Assembly: GCA_944389545.1 (NCBI GenBank)
Contig: CALXMT010000007.1
Span: 1 to 64,000 of the forward strand
Length of the DNA: 64,000 bases
Source: an uncultured Kiritimatiellota bacterium
Lineage (GTDB): Bacteria > Verrucomicrobiota > Kiritimatiellia > RFP12 > DVOR01
Reading direction: 5' to 3'
In this document: one piece after another, positions 15,926 to 25,200 of the stretch
How the letters are laid out: each line of letters begins with the position of its first letter
Numbering within the stretch: position 1 is the first letter of the stretch
Made by a program: the position numbers and the translations under genes
The notes under the pieces: model-generated
The model's database searches: none
The model's input: the letters and a program-made list of their open reading frames with translations, nothing else
Told to the model about the DNA's origin: nothing

Positions 15926-16693
15926 ATGGACAAAAAAGGCAAGAAGAAGGATGGTTGGATTTATGGCCGGCGACCGGTGCTGGAAACCTTGCGTGCCGGC
16001 AGACGGGAAATCCATGAGTTGATTGTGCCGTCCGGCCCGGCGACGGATGAGGTGGAAGAGATGATCTCCATCGCCCACGCCCGGCGTATCCCGTTGCGTG
16101 CGGCCCAGCGCGGTGAGTGCGACAGACTGTTGGGACAGATCAACCACCAGTGTTGCGCGGTGCGTGTGGGTGGCTATCCTTACGTCAGCGTGGAAGAGAT
16201 TTACGAGGCCGCCGAAGAGGACCCCGAGGCCATCGTGTTGATTCTGGACCATCTGGAGGACCCGCAGAACGTGGGTTCGCTCCTGCGGACGGCCGAGGCC
16301 TGTGGCGTGTGCGGGGTGATTATCCCGGAAGACCGCGGCGTGTTGGTGACGGCGGCGGTGGTGCGCGCCTCTGTGGGCGCCTCGGAACACCTGCGCATCG
16401 CGCATGTGGTGAACCTGACCCAGGCGATGAAGGGTTTGCAGGAACGCAACGTGTGGTTGACGGGCCTTGACCTGACCGAAGGCGCGAAGCCTTACACGGA
16501 CATCGACTTCCGTGGGCGTTGCGGCATCGTGGTGGGCAACGAAGGCGATGGCCTGGGCCACTTGGTGGGCAAGACATGCGATTTCATCGGGCTGATTCCG
16601 ATGGCCGGGCAGGTTGCCTCGCTGAATGCGGCGGTGGCCGGCGCGGTGACACTTTTCGAGGCCGTGCGCCAAAAGGCGGCCGGCAAACGATAA
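15926..16693 (+). CDS. rlmB: TrmH/SpoU family rRNA 2'-O-methyltransferase (RlmB-like)
   Basis: A 255-residue SPOUT methyltransferase. It has an L30e-like substrate domain (GRRPVLETLRAGRREIHELIV, about 10-30; later CCAVRVGGYPYV) and a trefoil-knot catalytic domain. The three SPOUT motifs are LILDHLEDPQNVGSLLRTAEACG (motif 1, Asn and Arg), IVVGNEGDGLG (motif 2) and IPMAGQVASLNAAVAGAVTLFE (motif 3). RlmB methylates G2251 of 23S rRNA in E. coli; the target here is inferred. ATG 15926 is chosen since the -10 TACACT ends 7 nt before it. It precedes the phosphatidyltransferase gene by 10 bp. Confidence 0.92.
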   Translation: MDKKGKKKDGWIYGRRPVLETLRAGRREIHELIVPSGPATDEVEEMISIAHARRIPLRAAQRGECDRLLGQINHQCCAVRVGGYPYVSVEEIYEAAEEDPEAIVLILDHLEDPQNVGSLLRTAEACGVCGVIIPEDRGVLVTAAVVRASVGASEHLRIAHVVNLTQAMKGLQERNVWLTGLDLTEGAKPYTDIDFRGRCGIVVGNEGDGLGHLVGKTCDFIGLIPMAGQVASLNAAVAGAVTLFEAVRQKAAGKR

Positions 16694-16703
16694 GAGGCGG
16701 ACC

Positions 16704-17375
16704 ATGAGTCTGAGACAGTTTCATCTCTGGGTGGTGAACGGTATCACGTTTATCCGCGTGCCCTTCATCCTGGCCTTTTTGGTGCTGGCACTTATCCATG
16801 GCTGGCAAGTGCAACGCTTCCTGCTGAAGGACGAGGTGACCGTGCATCCGGGCGACACGTTGGCGTGGGTGGCGGTCTCCTGCCTCATCGTCTCGGCGCT
16901 GACCGACCTCTTCGATGGGGCACTTGCCCGCAAGTGGAAGGTGGTGACGAAATTCGGCGCAATGTGCGACCCACTGATGGACAAGGTGTTCTATCTGGTG
17001 GTCTTCCCCACCCTGCTGTGGCTGTTGCCCATCGGCAAGCCGTTGGAGCGGTGGCATGCGCTCTTCATGGTGGTGTTGACGGTGCTCTATCTGCTGCGCG
17101 ACCAGTGGGTGACCTTCTTGCGGTCGGTTGGCACGCTCTATGGGGCCAACTGCGCGGCCACGATGCTCGGGAAAATCCGCACGGCGATGACCTTCCCGCT
17201 CTGCGCCTTCATCTACTTCTACATCATGATCTATGACCCGGGCAACGAGATGACCTGGTTCCGTTGGCTGATTTACGCCGGCGAGGCCTTCGCCATCTTC
17301 CTGAACTTCTGGTCGCTCTACGTCTATACGCGTAATTACCTGCCCTACATCAAGCAGAGCATCTCCGAGAAATGA
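16704..17375 (+). CDS. CDP-alcohol phosphatidyltransferase
   Basis: A 223-residue integral membrane enzyme with the CDP-alcohol phosphotransferase motif at about 72-98. Read from LTDLFDGALARKW to FGAMCDPLMDK, this is DG-x2-AR-x8-G-x3-D-x3-D with all catalytic Asp residues present. Six hydrophobic segments follow the family pattern. The N-terminus (VNGITFIRVPFILAFL) resembles PgsA, which makes phosphatidylglycerol phosphate. A separate PssA exists at 59.4 kb, so PgsA activity is the best guess. The stop overlaps the start of the dehydratase gene. Confidence 0.85.
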   Translation: MSLRQFHLWVVNGITFIRVPFILAFLVLALIHGWQVQRFLLKDEVTVHPGDTLAWVAVSCLIVSALTDLFDGALARKWKVVTKFGAMCDPLMDKVFYLVVFPTLLWLLPIGKPLERWHALFMVVLTVLYLLRDQWVTFLRSVGTLYGANCAATMLGKIRTAMTFPLCAFIYFYIMIYDPGNEMTWFRWLIYAGEAFAIFLNFWSLYVYTRNYLPYIKQSISEK

Positions 17376-18823
17376 CCCGCTTTCTGGCCGACAGTGTCGT
17401 CCTCTTCGTCGCCTACGTGGCGGCGTTCCTGCTCCGTTTCGATTTCGGAACGCCGACGTGGGGATGGCAAACCGTGTTGTGTGGCTTTGGGGCGGCCTTT
17501 GTATTGGGCTGGGCGGGACTCCTGCTCTTCCGTTGCCACCGGTTGAGTCCGCGGACCATCTCCTTGCGTAACCTGCCACGCTTCGTGGGGGCGGTGGCAT
17601 TCACGGTGATATGCCAACTGGTCTTACGCTATGTGGTGTTGCGCGATGACGCCTCCATTGTTTGGCGCCCACCGGCGAGTGTGGCCGTCATGGCCGGAGT
17701 GCTCGCTTTGGCGGGACTGTTGGCTTGTCGTTACGTGCGGCGGTTGCAGTTGCGCCCCATCGAAGTGGCCGACCTATTGGGGCGCGGCGAAAGCGAGGTG
17801 AACACGCCCACCGTGCGCGAGGGATTCGCCGGCAAGACGGTGATCATCACGGGCGCAGGCGGCTCCATCGGCAGCGAACTCTCCCGCCAGGTCTGGGCCG
17901 CCCATCCCAAACGCTTAATCTTGGTGGAGCTCTCCGAGGCTGCGCTCTACCAGATTCACACGCAGCTCTTCGACCAAGGCGGCGACACGTCCGCGCTTCT
18001 CCCCATTGTGGCCGACTGCGGCGACCGTGCATTGATGCGCGAGTTGCTGACACGCGAACGACCGGACTTCCTCCTCCATGCGGCGGCCTATAAACACGTG
18101 CCGATGATGGAGCGCAATCCCGTGGAAGCCCTGCGCAACAACGCTTTGGCCACGCGAACTTTAGCCGAGGAGGCCAAGGCCATCGGTGTGGGGACCTTCG
18201 TGCTCATCTCCACGGACAAGGCCATCCATCCTGTCTCTTCGTTGGGCGTCTCCAAGCGTCTGGCGGAGATCTTCATGCGCGACCTGACAGAGGATGGCAA
18301 GACGCGTTTCTGCGCCGTGCGTTTCGGCAATGTGCTCGGGTCTTCGGGCTCCGTGGTGCCGCGCTTCCGCCAACAGATTGCCAAAGGCGGCCCGGTCACC
18401 GTCACCGACCCACGGATGGAACGCTATTTCATGACCCCCTCCGAGGCGGTCGGCCTTATCCTGCAGGCGGCCACCTTCGCCAAGGGCGGTGAAATCTTCG
18501 TGTTGGACATGGGCAAACCGATGACCATCCTCTCGCTTGCCGAGACGATGATTCGCCTCTCCGGCTTGCGCCCGGGCAAGGACATCCCCATCGTCTTTAC
18601 CGGTGTGCGCCCCGGCGAGAAGTTGACCGAAGAACTTGGCGTGGATGCCACGCGCGCCGAGCGCACCGACCATGAACGTATCTTTGTGGGGCACATCCCA
18701 CAGCTCCCCCACCCTGCCGTCGAGGCCCTCCTCGCACGGTGCGACACCCTTTCGCAATCGGGTCTCCGACTCACGCCGGAAGACCTCCGCACACTCCTCA
18801 TAGAAGAAGGAAACCAACCATGA
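17372..18823 (+). CDS. Nucleoside-diphosphate-sugar 4,6-dehydratase (FlaA1/WbpM/CapD type)
   Basis: A 483-residue membrane-bound dehydratase for surface polysaccharide or glycoprotein sugars. The N-terminal four-segment membrane domain (about 1-115) is followed directly by the extended SDR domain. That has GKTVIITGAGGSIGSEL (NAD-binding, about 152-168), HAAAYKHVPMMERNP, the catalytic STDKAIHPVSSLGVSKR, and RFGNVLGSSGSVVPRF. Family members such as PglF and WbpM are about 600 residues because they carry an extra Rossmann-like CoA-binding domain between these parts. That domain is missing here, so this is a short form. The overlap with the following leuB start (ATGA) indicates one operon. Confidence 0.9.
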   Translation: MTRFLADSVVLFVAYVAAFLLRFDFGTPTWGWQTVLCGFGAAFVLGWAGLLLFRCHRLSPRTISLRNLPRFVGAVAFTVICQLVLRYVVLRDDASIVWRPPASVAVMAGVLALAGLLACRYVRRLQLRPIEVADLLGRGESEVNTPTVREGFAGKTVIITGAGGSIGSELSRQVWAAHPKRLILVELSEAALYQIHTQLFDQGGDTSALLPIVADCGDRALMRELLTRERPDFLLHAAAYKHVPMMERNPVEALRNNALATRTLAEEAKAIGVGTFVLISTDKAIHPVSSLGVSKRLAEIFMRDLTEDGKTRFCAVRFGNVLGSSGSVVPRFRQQIAKGGPVTVTDPRMERYFMTPSEAVGLILQAATFAKGGEIFVLDMGKPMTILSLAETMIRLSGLRPGKDIPIVFTGVRPGEKLTEELGVDATRAERTDHERIFVGHIPQLPHPAVEALLARCDTLSQSGLRLTPEDLRTLLIEEGNQP

Positions 18824-19899
18824 AGCATTACAAAATCGCCGTCGTCCCCGGTGACGGCACCGGCCCGGAAGTCATTGCCGAGGGCATGAAGGTCCTCAAT
18901 GCCGCCGAGCGCAAGTTCGGGTTCACCTTGGATGCGACCACCTATGACGTGGGTGCAGGACGTTACCTCGCCACCGGTGAAATCCTTCCCGACAGCGTGC
19001 TCGAGGAGTTCCGTGGGCACGACGCGATGTTCCTGGGCGCCATCGGCGACCCGCGCGTGAAGCCCGGCATCCTGGAAAAGGGCATCCTCCTGCGCATGCG
19101 CTTCGAGCTTGACCAATACATCAATCTGCGCCCCATCCGCCTCTATCCCGGCGTGGACACCCCGCTCAAGGGCAAGGGCCCCGCGGACATCGATTATTGC
19201 GTGGTGCGCGAGAATTCGGGCGGCCTCTACACCGGCATGGGCGGCATCTCCCGCCCCGACAGCAAGGACGCCGTTGCCACGCAAATCATGGCCTACACCT
19301 ATGAGCAGGTGGAGCGTTGTTGCCGCTACGCCTTCGAATACGCTCGCAAGTATGGCAAGAAGGCCCGTGGCGTGGGTGGGAAGAATACGCTCGCGCTCGT
19401 CGGCAAGTCCAACGTCCTCACCTATATGTATCAGCTCTGGAACCGTGTCTTCGCGGAGGTCGGCGCCGAATATCCCGATGTGGAGCGGCAGTACTTCCAC
19501 GTCGACGCCACCACGCTTTACATGGTCGCTTCGCCGGAAATGTTCGATGTCATCGTCACCGAAAACATGTTCGGCGACATCATCACCGACCTCGCGGCCA
19601 TCACGCAGGGCGGCCTGGGCGTCAGCTCCGGCGGCAACATCAATCCCGAGGGCGTCTCCATGTTTGAGCCCATCGGCGGCACCGCCCCGATGTGGACCGG
19701 CAAGCACGCCATCAACCCCATCGCCGCCATCGGCGCCGGCGCCATGATGCTCGAGCACTTGGGCGAGGTCGAGGCCTCCCGCGCCATCACCCGCGCCATC
19801 TCCTCCGTCACCCCCAAGATGAAGAGCCAGCTCGCCAACGAGATGGGCTTCACCACCGAGCAGATTGGCGACATGATTGCCGCCGCCGTTGCGGAGTGA
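18820..19899 (+). CDS. leuB: 3-isopropylmalate dehydrogenase
   Basis: A 359-residue NAD-dependent beta-decarboxylating dehydrogenase of leucine biosynthesis. It shows VVPGDGTGPEVIAEGMKVL at the N-terminus, the substrate-binding LLRMRFELDQYINLRPIRLYPGV, VVRENSGGLYTGMGG, and the signature NMFGDIITDLAAITQGGLGVSSGGNINP (metal-binding Asp). C-terminal GTAPMWTGKHAINPIAAIGAGAMML is typical. An IMDH role is favoured over isocitrate dehydrogenase because the loop is LRMRFELD-like. No other leu gene is adjacent; it sits between envelope-sugar and isoprenoid genes. The start ATG 18820 has AGAAGGAAA upstream and overlaps the previous stop. Confidence 0.88.
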   Translation: MKHYKIAVVPGDGTGPEVIAEGMKVLNAAERKFGFTLDATTYDVGAGRYLATGEILPDSVLEEFRGHDAMFLGAIGDPRVKPGILEKGILLRMRFELDQYINLRPIRLYPGVDTPLKGKGPADIDYCVVRENSGGLYTGMGGISRPDSKDAVATQIMAYTYEQVERCCRYAFEYARKYGKKARGVGGKNTLALVGKSNVLTYMYQLWNRVFAEVGAEYPDVERQYFHVDATTLYMVASPEMFDVIVTENMFGDIITDLAAITQGGLGVSSGGNINPEGVSMFEPIGGTAPMWTGKHAINPIAAIGAGAMMLEHLGEVEASRAITRAISSVTPKMKSQLANEMGFTTEQIGDMIAAAVAE

Positions 19900-19903
19900 C
19901 CCC

Positions 19904-20773
19904 ATGGCCGCCCTCGAGCAGACCCTTGCCACCCTCCGCGCGGCCGTGGAGGGTGGCTTAACCAAGACCCTTGAGGAAGCCAAAGGCTCGGACATTCATT
20001 TTGCCGGGCTCGCGGACTTCCATCAAGCCGTCGCCCATGCCGTCCTCGGGGGTGGCAAGCGCGTCCGCCCCTGCCTCACCCTTCTCTGCGCCCAGGCCTG
20101 TGGGATGAAGGACCCGGCGCACAACTTGGATGCCCTTCGTGCCGCACTCGCCATCGAGTTGCTCCACTGTTATACGCTCGTCCACGATGACCTGCCGGCT
20201 ATGGACAACGACACCGAGCGCCGCGGACGTCCTTCCGTGTGGGCCAAGTTCGGCGAGGCCAACGCCATTCTCGTGGGTGACTACCTCCAGGCGCTCTCCT
20301 TCAAGACCCTGCCCACCGTCTCGGGGAAACCCTTGGCCGCCATCCTCGCCAAAGGCGCCGTGGACGTTGTCTCCGGCCAGGTGGCGGACATCGCCGCCGC
20401 GGCCGCCCCCTCTGTCTGCGATGCCATTCACCTGCTCTACGTCGATAGCAACAAGACCGGGGCGCTCTTCAAAGCCGCCTGCGGCCTTGGCGCTTGCGTG
20501 GCCGGGGCGGACGAGAAAACCATCGAGGCCTTTGGCTCCTATGGCATGAACTTGGGCCTGGCCTTCCAATATGTCGATGACCTCTTGGACGCAGACCAAG
20601 CCAAGGACAATGCTGAGCCGAGTATCCTCACCCTCTGCGGTGGCGATGTGAAGAATGCCCGCATCATTGCCGAGGCCGCGACGACAGAGGCCATCTATGC
20701 GCTCATGGACACCAACGCCGACATCGAAGCGCTGGTTGCGTTCGCGGAGTCCCTCCTCGACCGCCTTGCCTAA
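19904..20773 (+). CDS. ispA: Polyprenyl (farnesyl/geranylgeranyl) diphosphate synthase
   Basis: A 289-residue trans-prenyltransferase that condenses IPP with allylic diphosphates. GGGKRVRPCLTLL is the conserved IPP-binding lysine/arginine region. The first Asp-rich motif is LVHDDLPAMDNDTERRGRPS (DDxxxxD form typical of bacterial FPP/GGPP synthases). The second is FQYVDDLLDAD. Residues just before the first motif (LLHCYTL) suggest a short product (C15-C20). It follows leuB by 4 bp, ending the operon; the next gene has its own promoter. Confidence 0.9.
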   Translation: MAALEQTLATLRAAVEGGLTKTLEEAKGSDIHFAGLADFHQAVAHAVLGGGKRVRPCLTLLCAQACGMKDPAHNLDALRAALAIELLHCYTLVHDDLPAMDNDTERRGRPSVWAKFGEANAILVGDYLQALSFKTLPTVSGKPLAAILAKGAVDVVSGQVADIAAAAAPSVCDAIHLLYVDSNKTGALFKAACGLGACVAGADEKTIEAFGSYGMNLGLAFQYVDDLLDADQAKDNAEPSILTLCGGDVKNARIIAEAATTEAIYALMDTNADIEALVAFAESLLDRLA

Positions 20774-20861
20774 CAGCCCACCGAGTCAATGCCAACTCGC
20801 GGACTCAACGATGCAGCACCCATCGCCAACCTGCGCACGTGGGATTGACTTGACCGGGATA

Positions 20862-20870
20862 TGATATACT
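20862..20870 (+). promoter_or_regulatory. Extended -10 box of the KS/AT-DH-PPTase operon
   Basis: TGA-TATACT ends 6 nt before ATG 20877. TTGACT lies about 14 bp upstream of the hexamer, short for a -35, so the extended -10 probably carries recognition. It predicts leaderless transcription and separates this locus from the upstream prenyl synthase gene. Confidence 0.5.
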
Positions 20871-20876
20871 GACACC

Positions 20877-22283
20877 ATGGTTTACACCTCTGCGGAGAGC
20901 GAGAGCGTTGTCTTCACCGGCGTGAGCGGATGTTTCGCCGGTGCGGCCACGCCGCGTGCCTTCTGGAAAGCGACCCTGCGCAAACAATGCTTCTTAGAGC
21001 CCTTCTCAGACTCCGACGCGGGACGCCTGGTGGAATCCTTGTTGCCTGACTGCGCAGCCCCGGAAGTCTGTGCCGCACTGGGAGACAACTTCGCCTGCCG
21101 CGCCGACCATATCCCCCTGCCGACCGACCTCGGTGTTGGCGACAACCCAGATTTCTGGTTCGCGGCCCAGTTGGTGCACGAAGCCTTGGTGGATGCCGGT
21201 CTGCCTCCCCAGCCAGGTTCAGGGCGAACCGACCGCCTGGCGCTCTACGTGGGATACGACTCCGGTTTCAATCCGGCCGCGGTGAACTGGATGTGGCACG
21301 CCTCCGCCATCGGCCAGATTCTCGGCACTCTGCAACGCTTCTTCCCTAACGCGACCTTCGATCAAATCAAGCGCCTCAAGAAATCCCTCGCCGAGACACT
21401 CCCCTTGATGAAGCGCCGTCAGGTGGAGCTGGCCCGAGGGGAAGGCGTGGTGCGCTTACTCGCGCAAACGTTCGGTGCGTGCGACATGGCCTGTCAGTGC
21501 GCGATGGGCGAGGCCTCCGTCTTCGCCGGATTGGAATCCGCCGCGAACGCCTTGCGTTTGGGTCAGTGCGACGTGGCTGTCGTGGTTACCCTCCAGCCGC
21601 CGATCCCCCCCGTCCAAATGGTCGGCGAGGCCGCCCTCACCCCCTTCTCACGACACCGCCGCATCGCACCCTTCACTGACAAGGCCGATGGCACCCTGCC
21701 CGGAGAAGGCGGCGCGGCATTCGTCCTGCGGCGCCTCTCCGATGCTCGCCGCGAAGGCACGCGCCCCTATGCCAAGCTTCACGGCAGTGCGGTGGTCGCC
21801 GGCCTCCCGCCCGAAAACGGAGGCCTGCAGGAGACCCTGCGCCGTGCCCTTCACCGTGCCCTGCGCCGTCTGCCGAACGGATTCCGAGACATCGACTACT
21901 GGGAGATGAACGCCTCCGCCATCCCGGAGGAAGATGCCGCGGAAAAGGCCGTCCTCAAGCTGATGACAACCAACCGCGGTGCGCACATCCCGCTCGTGGC
22001 CCTCGGTTCGGCAAAGACAGCCTTTGGCCACACCTTCACCGCGGCCGGTGCGCTTGGCGTGCTCAAAGGCGTCTTGTCGGTCGCGCATTGCGTCCTGCCG
22101 CCCTCCGTCACGCCCGTGGACGACTCCTTCTCGCCCAGCTTGGACCCCGACCAGGCCTGTTACTGGGTGCAGGAAGCGCGGCCATGGATTGCCGCCTCCA
22201 CCCGCAAACGCCGCTTGGCCGTCTCGACCCTCTCCCGTTTGGGGCGGGCCGGCGCGGCGACCATCGAGGAAGTCGAGGAATAA
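20877..22283 (+). CDS. Ketosynthase-like protein of PUFA/iterative PKS type, one active-site His replaced
   Basis: A 468-residue protein with a complete thiolase-fold KS domain. FTGVSGCFAGA at the start matches the modular KS opening. The nucleophile region is DMACQCAMGEAS (Cys206 in place of DxACSSS), then GTLPGEGGAAFVLRRLSDA and GSAKTAFGHTFTAAG (Lys380, His385). The usual EAHGTGT first-histidine motif reads WEMNASAIP, so His is replaced by Asn345. The canonical N..aGR..N stretch before the nucleophile is also degenerate. A Cys-Asn-His arrangement could still decarboxylate or accept acyl groups, but full Claisen condensation is doubtful. No ACP is attached. It is 10 bp upstream of the AT-DH-PPTase gene and surely works with it. 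Confidence 0.75.
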   Translation: MVYTSAESESVVFTGVSGCFAGAATPRAFWKATLRKQCFLEPFSDSDAGRLVESLLPDCAAPEVCAALGDNFACRADHIPLPTDLGVGDNPDFWFAAQLVHEALVDAGLPPQPGSGRTDRLALYVGYDSGFNPAAVNWMWHASAIGQILGTLQRFFPNATFDQIKRLKKSLAETLPLMKRRQVELARGEGVVRLLAQTFGACDMACQCAMGEASVFAGLESAANALRLGQCDVAVVVTLQPPIPPVQMVGEAALTPFSRHRRIAPFTDKADGTLPGEGGAAFVLRRLSDARREGTRPYAKLHGSAVVAGLPPENGGLQETLRRALHRALRRLPNGFRDIDYWEMNASAIPEEDAAEKAVLKLMTTNRGAHIPLVALGSAKTAFGHTFTAAGALGVLKGVLSVAHCVLPPSVTPVDDSFSPSLDPDQACYWVQEARPWIAASTRKRRLAVSTLSRLGRAGAATIEEVEE

Positions 22284-22293
22284 GGAGACCGAC

Positions 22294-25200
22294 ATGGCGA
22301 TTGAGCGCTCGGAAGGCGTGCTTTGCTTGGTGGGTGGCGAGACTCCGCAGGAACTCGCGGAGACCATCGATCGCCTGCTTGCCTTCATTGTGCGCAGCCG
22401 CGGTCTCCGTCTGATTGACGTGGTTTACACCGCCACCTGCGATGCGCGCGGCAAACACTGCGTCACCGGCCTCTGGGTTGCCACCATCGAGGAGATGGTG
22501 CGTAAGCTTCGTTTCGCCCGCGAGGCGCTTCGTAGCGGTCGAACCCGCACACGCGACAAATCCGGCGTCTTCTTTACCACCCATCCCCTCGCCCTGCACG
22601 GCGGCAAGCTCGCTTACGTCTTCCCTGGCACCGGCAGCTTCCACCTTGAGATGATGCGCGACCTCGCCCTCACCTTCGATGGCGTGCGCGAGCGCTTTGA
22701 CGACATGGAAGAAGCTTTCTCCGGATTCTGCGATGTCGCATCGCCCTCTGAATGGCTCTTCTCCACCTCCCCGGAGCACACGCTCCCCCTCTCCGCCTCG
22801 GAAAGCTTCCTCCCCCTTCTCGCTTCCGCCTCCACTTACCTCGCCAGCAAGGTTTTTGCGGACCTACTCAAATCCGTCGGCGTGCGTCCGGATGCCGTCG
22901 GCGGTGTCGGCCTCGGAGCCTTCTCCGCCTTCCACGCCACCCACCACGACCCGAAATTCCGCCTCGTTCAGATCCTTCGTGATGCCGGACGCATGCTCCT
23001 TCGCTTGGGAGCCGAGGGCCGAACCCGCGCCAAATGGGTGCAACTCACCGTCTCCGGCATCGATGTCGCCCGCCTGCGTGAGCTCGCCTTGCGCGACCCC
23101 GCACGTGTCATCTTGACTCAAATCCTCACCGACGACGACTGCGTCATGGCCGTCGCTCCGGAAAAACAGGCCGAGACCGAAATTGCCATCCACAACGGCG
23201 GCGGCGTCTCCGCCGCAGAACCCCTCGCGGCGCCCTTCAATTCGGGCCACGGCGATGCGCAGATGAGTCGACGCCTGCGCGATTTCTTCGCCAAGTACGT
23301 CAACTGTGAGCCTCAAGTCCCCTTCTATTCCTGCGTTGACGGCAACCCGATGGGTCTCTCCACCTCCGCCGTTGTCGCCGGTCTCATGGGGCAGATGCTC
23401 GAGCCCATCGACTTCCGCGCCATGATTCGCAGGATGTACGACGATGGCTGTCGTATCTTCGTCGAGGTTGGCGCGCGTGGCCTTCTTACCCCTCTCATCG
23501 GCAAAATCCTGGCCGGACGTGACCCCGTGGCCGTCATCCCCATGCATATCCTCCATCGTGCGGGTGGTGTGCAAGTCGGCCAAGCGCTCGGACTGCTTGC
23601 TGCCAACGGCGTCGACATCGACTACTCGGGCCTTCGCTTCTTTGCCCATGCGCGCCGCCTGGACCTCGACGCCCCCTATATCGAGGAAGATGCCAGCGTC
23701 CTCACGGTGCATCTCTCCAGAGCCCTCCCGTCCATCCGCCCCGAGCTTATCGATACGCAACGCGTCCTCGGCGTTGCCCAGCCCACCCCAACCGAAGATA
23801 TTGCGGCTACGCACCTTCATGCGCTCCCTGCCACCATCCCCATTGGTGGCCTCGAGTCTCCTCTCCTCCTGGGTGCCCAAGAGCTCGACCGCTCCGACTC
23901 CTCCCTTACTCTCCGCTGTGTCCTTCACCTCGCCGACTTCCCTTACCTCAACGACTACGCCATCGGCTCCTCCAACATCTCCCTGCGAGATCCGCAGGTC
24001 CGTGGCCTCACGCTCCTCTCCGTCCCCTCTGCACTCGAGATGATGGCCGAGGTCGCCCATCGTTTCTTCCCAGACCTCTCCCTTCGCCGTATCGAGACCC
24101 TCCGCTCGCCCCACTGGCTTGCCTTCTCCTTTGGCCGTCTCGCCCTTCGTTTCCACGCCAAAATCCTTCCCGCCACCACGCCCTCCGGCAATCGCGTTGT
24201 CGCCGTCTCCCTCGGTGAAGACCATGGCGAAGACGACTACACCATCGCCATGAAGGCTCACTTCGTCCTCGGGACCACCATCCCGGAACCCCCTGAGCAA
24301 ATCGAAACCCAGCCCCTCGCCGCCCCCACCGATGTCGGCTGGAAGGCCGATGACATCTACCCCGCGCGACTCTTCCAAGGGCCTCTCCTCCGTAACGTCC
24401 GCAAAGTCCTCGGGTGGGGCCTCAACGGCATGGACTACGAGATCCGCATCCCCTCCCGTGCCACCCTCGTCCGCCGTAGCCGGAATCCCCTCTTCTGCGC
24501 CCTACCCCTCTTGCTCGATGCCGTCGTCTCCGGCTTCCCCCTCTGGCGTTCCCACGAGCGCTTCCACGGTGCCATTTCCTTGCCCTTCCGTTGCAAGGCC
24601 ATTCGTTACTACGCCGCCTGGGTCCCCGAAGGCACGCGTCTCCACTGCTCTCTGCGTCTGACCAACGTCACCACACGCACCTTTACCGTCGACATTCTCG
24701 TCACCGATGCCACCGGTCACCTCGTCCTCCACGTCCAAGACTGGGAAGAGGCTGGTGGCCGCGCCGGGCAGACCCTCCATGACTTCGTGATGAACCCCAC
24801 CCACTACTTCATCACCCAGCCCCTCCCGGACTCCATTCTCCCCAAAGGCAGTGTTCGCGGCAGCGACAAACAAATCAGCGGCGCCCTCTACGTCAATACC
24901 AACCCCGACTTCTTCGTCGGCAACAATGGCCTCTGGCTTAACGCCCTCGCCGCCGCCGTTCTCACCCAAAACGAGCGCGAGGATTTTTCCCAGATGGGTG
25001 GCGCCCCCCTCCGCCGTCTCGAATGGCTCTTCGGCAGAACCGCCGCCAAGGAGGCCGTCCGCCGCCTCCTCCTCAACAACTTCCGTCTCCACGAGCCCTC
25101 CGCCGACATCGCCATTTGGAAGGACGAACTCGGCAAGCCCCACCCGCTCGGCGACTGGCTCCAGCAAATTTCCTCCCCCATCGACCTCTCCATCGCCCAC

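Noticed and set aside
21979-22293. N-terminal extension of the AT-DH-PPTase protein to 21979
   Set aside because: It lies inside the KS coding sequence in another frame and reads as low-complexity Arg/Pro/Ser. GGAGACCG supports 22294.
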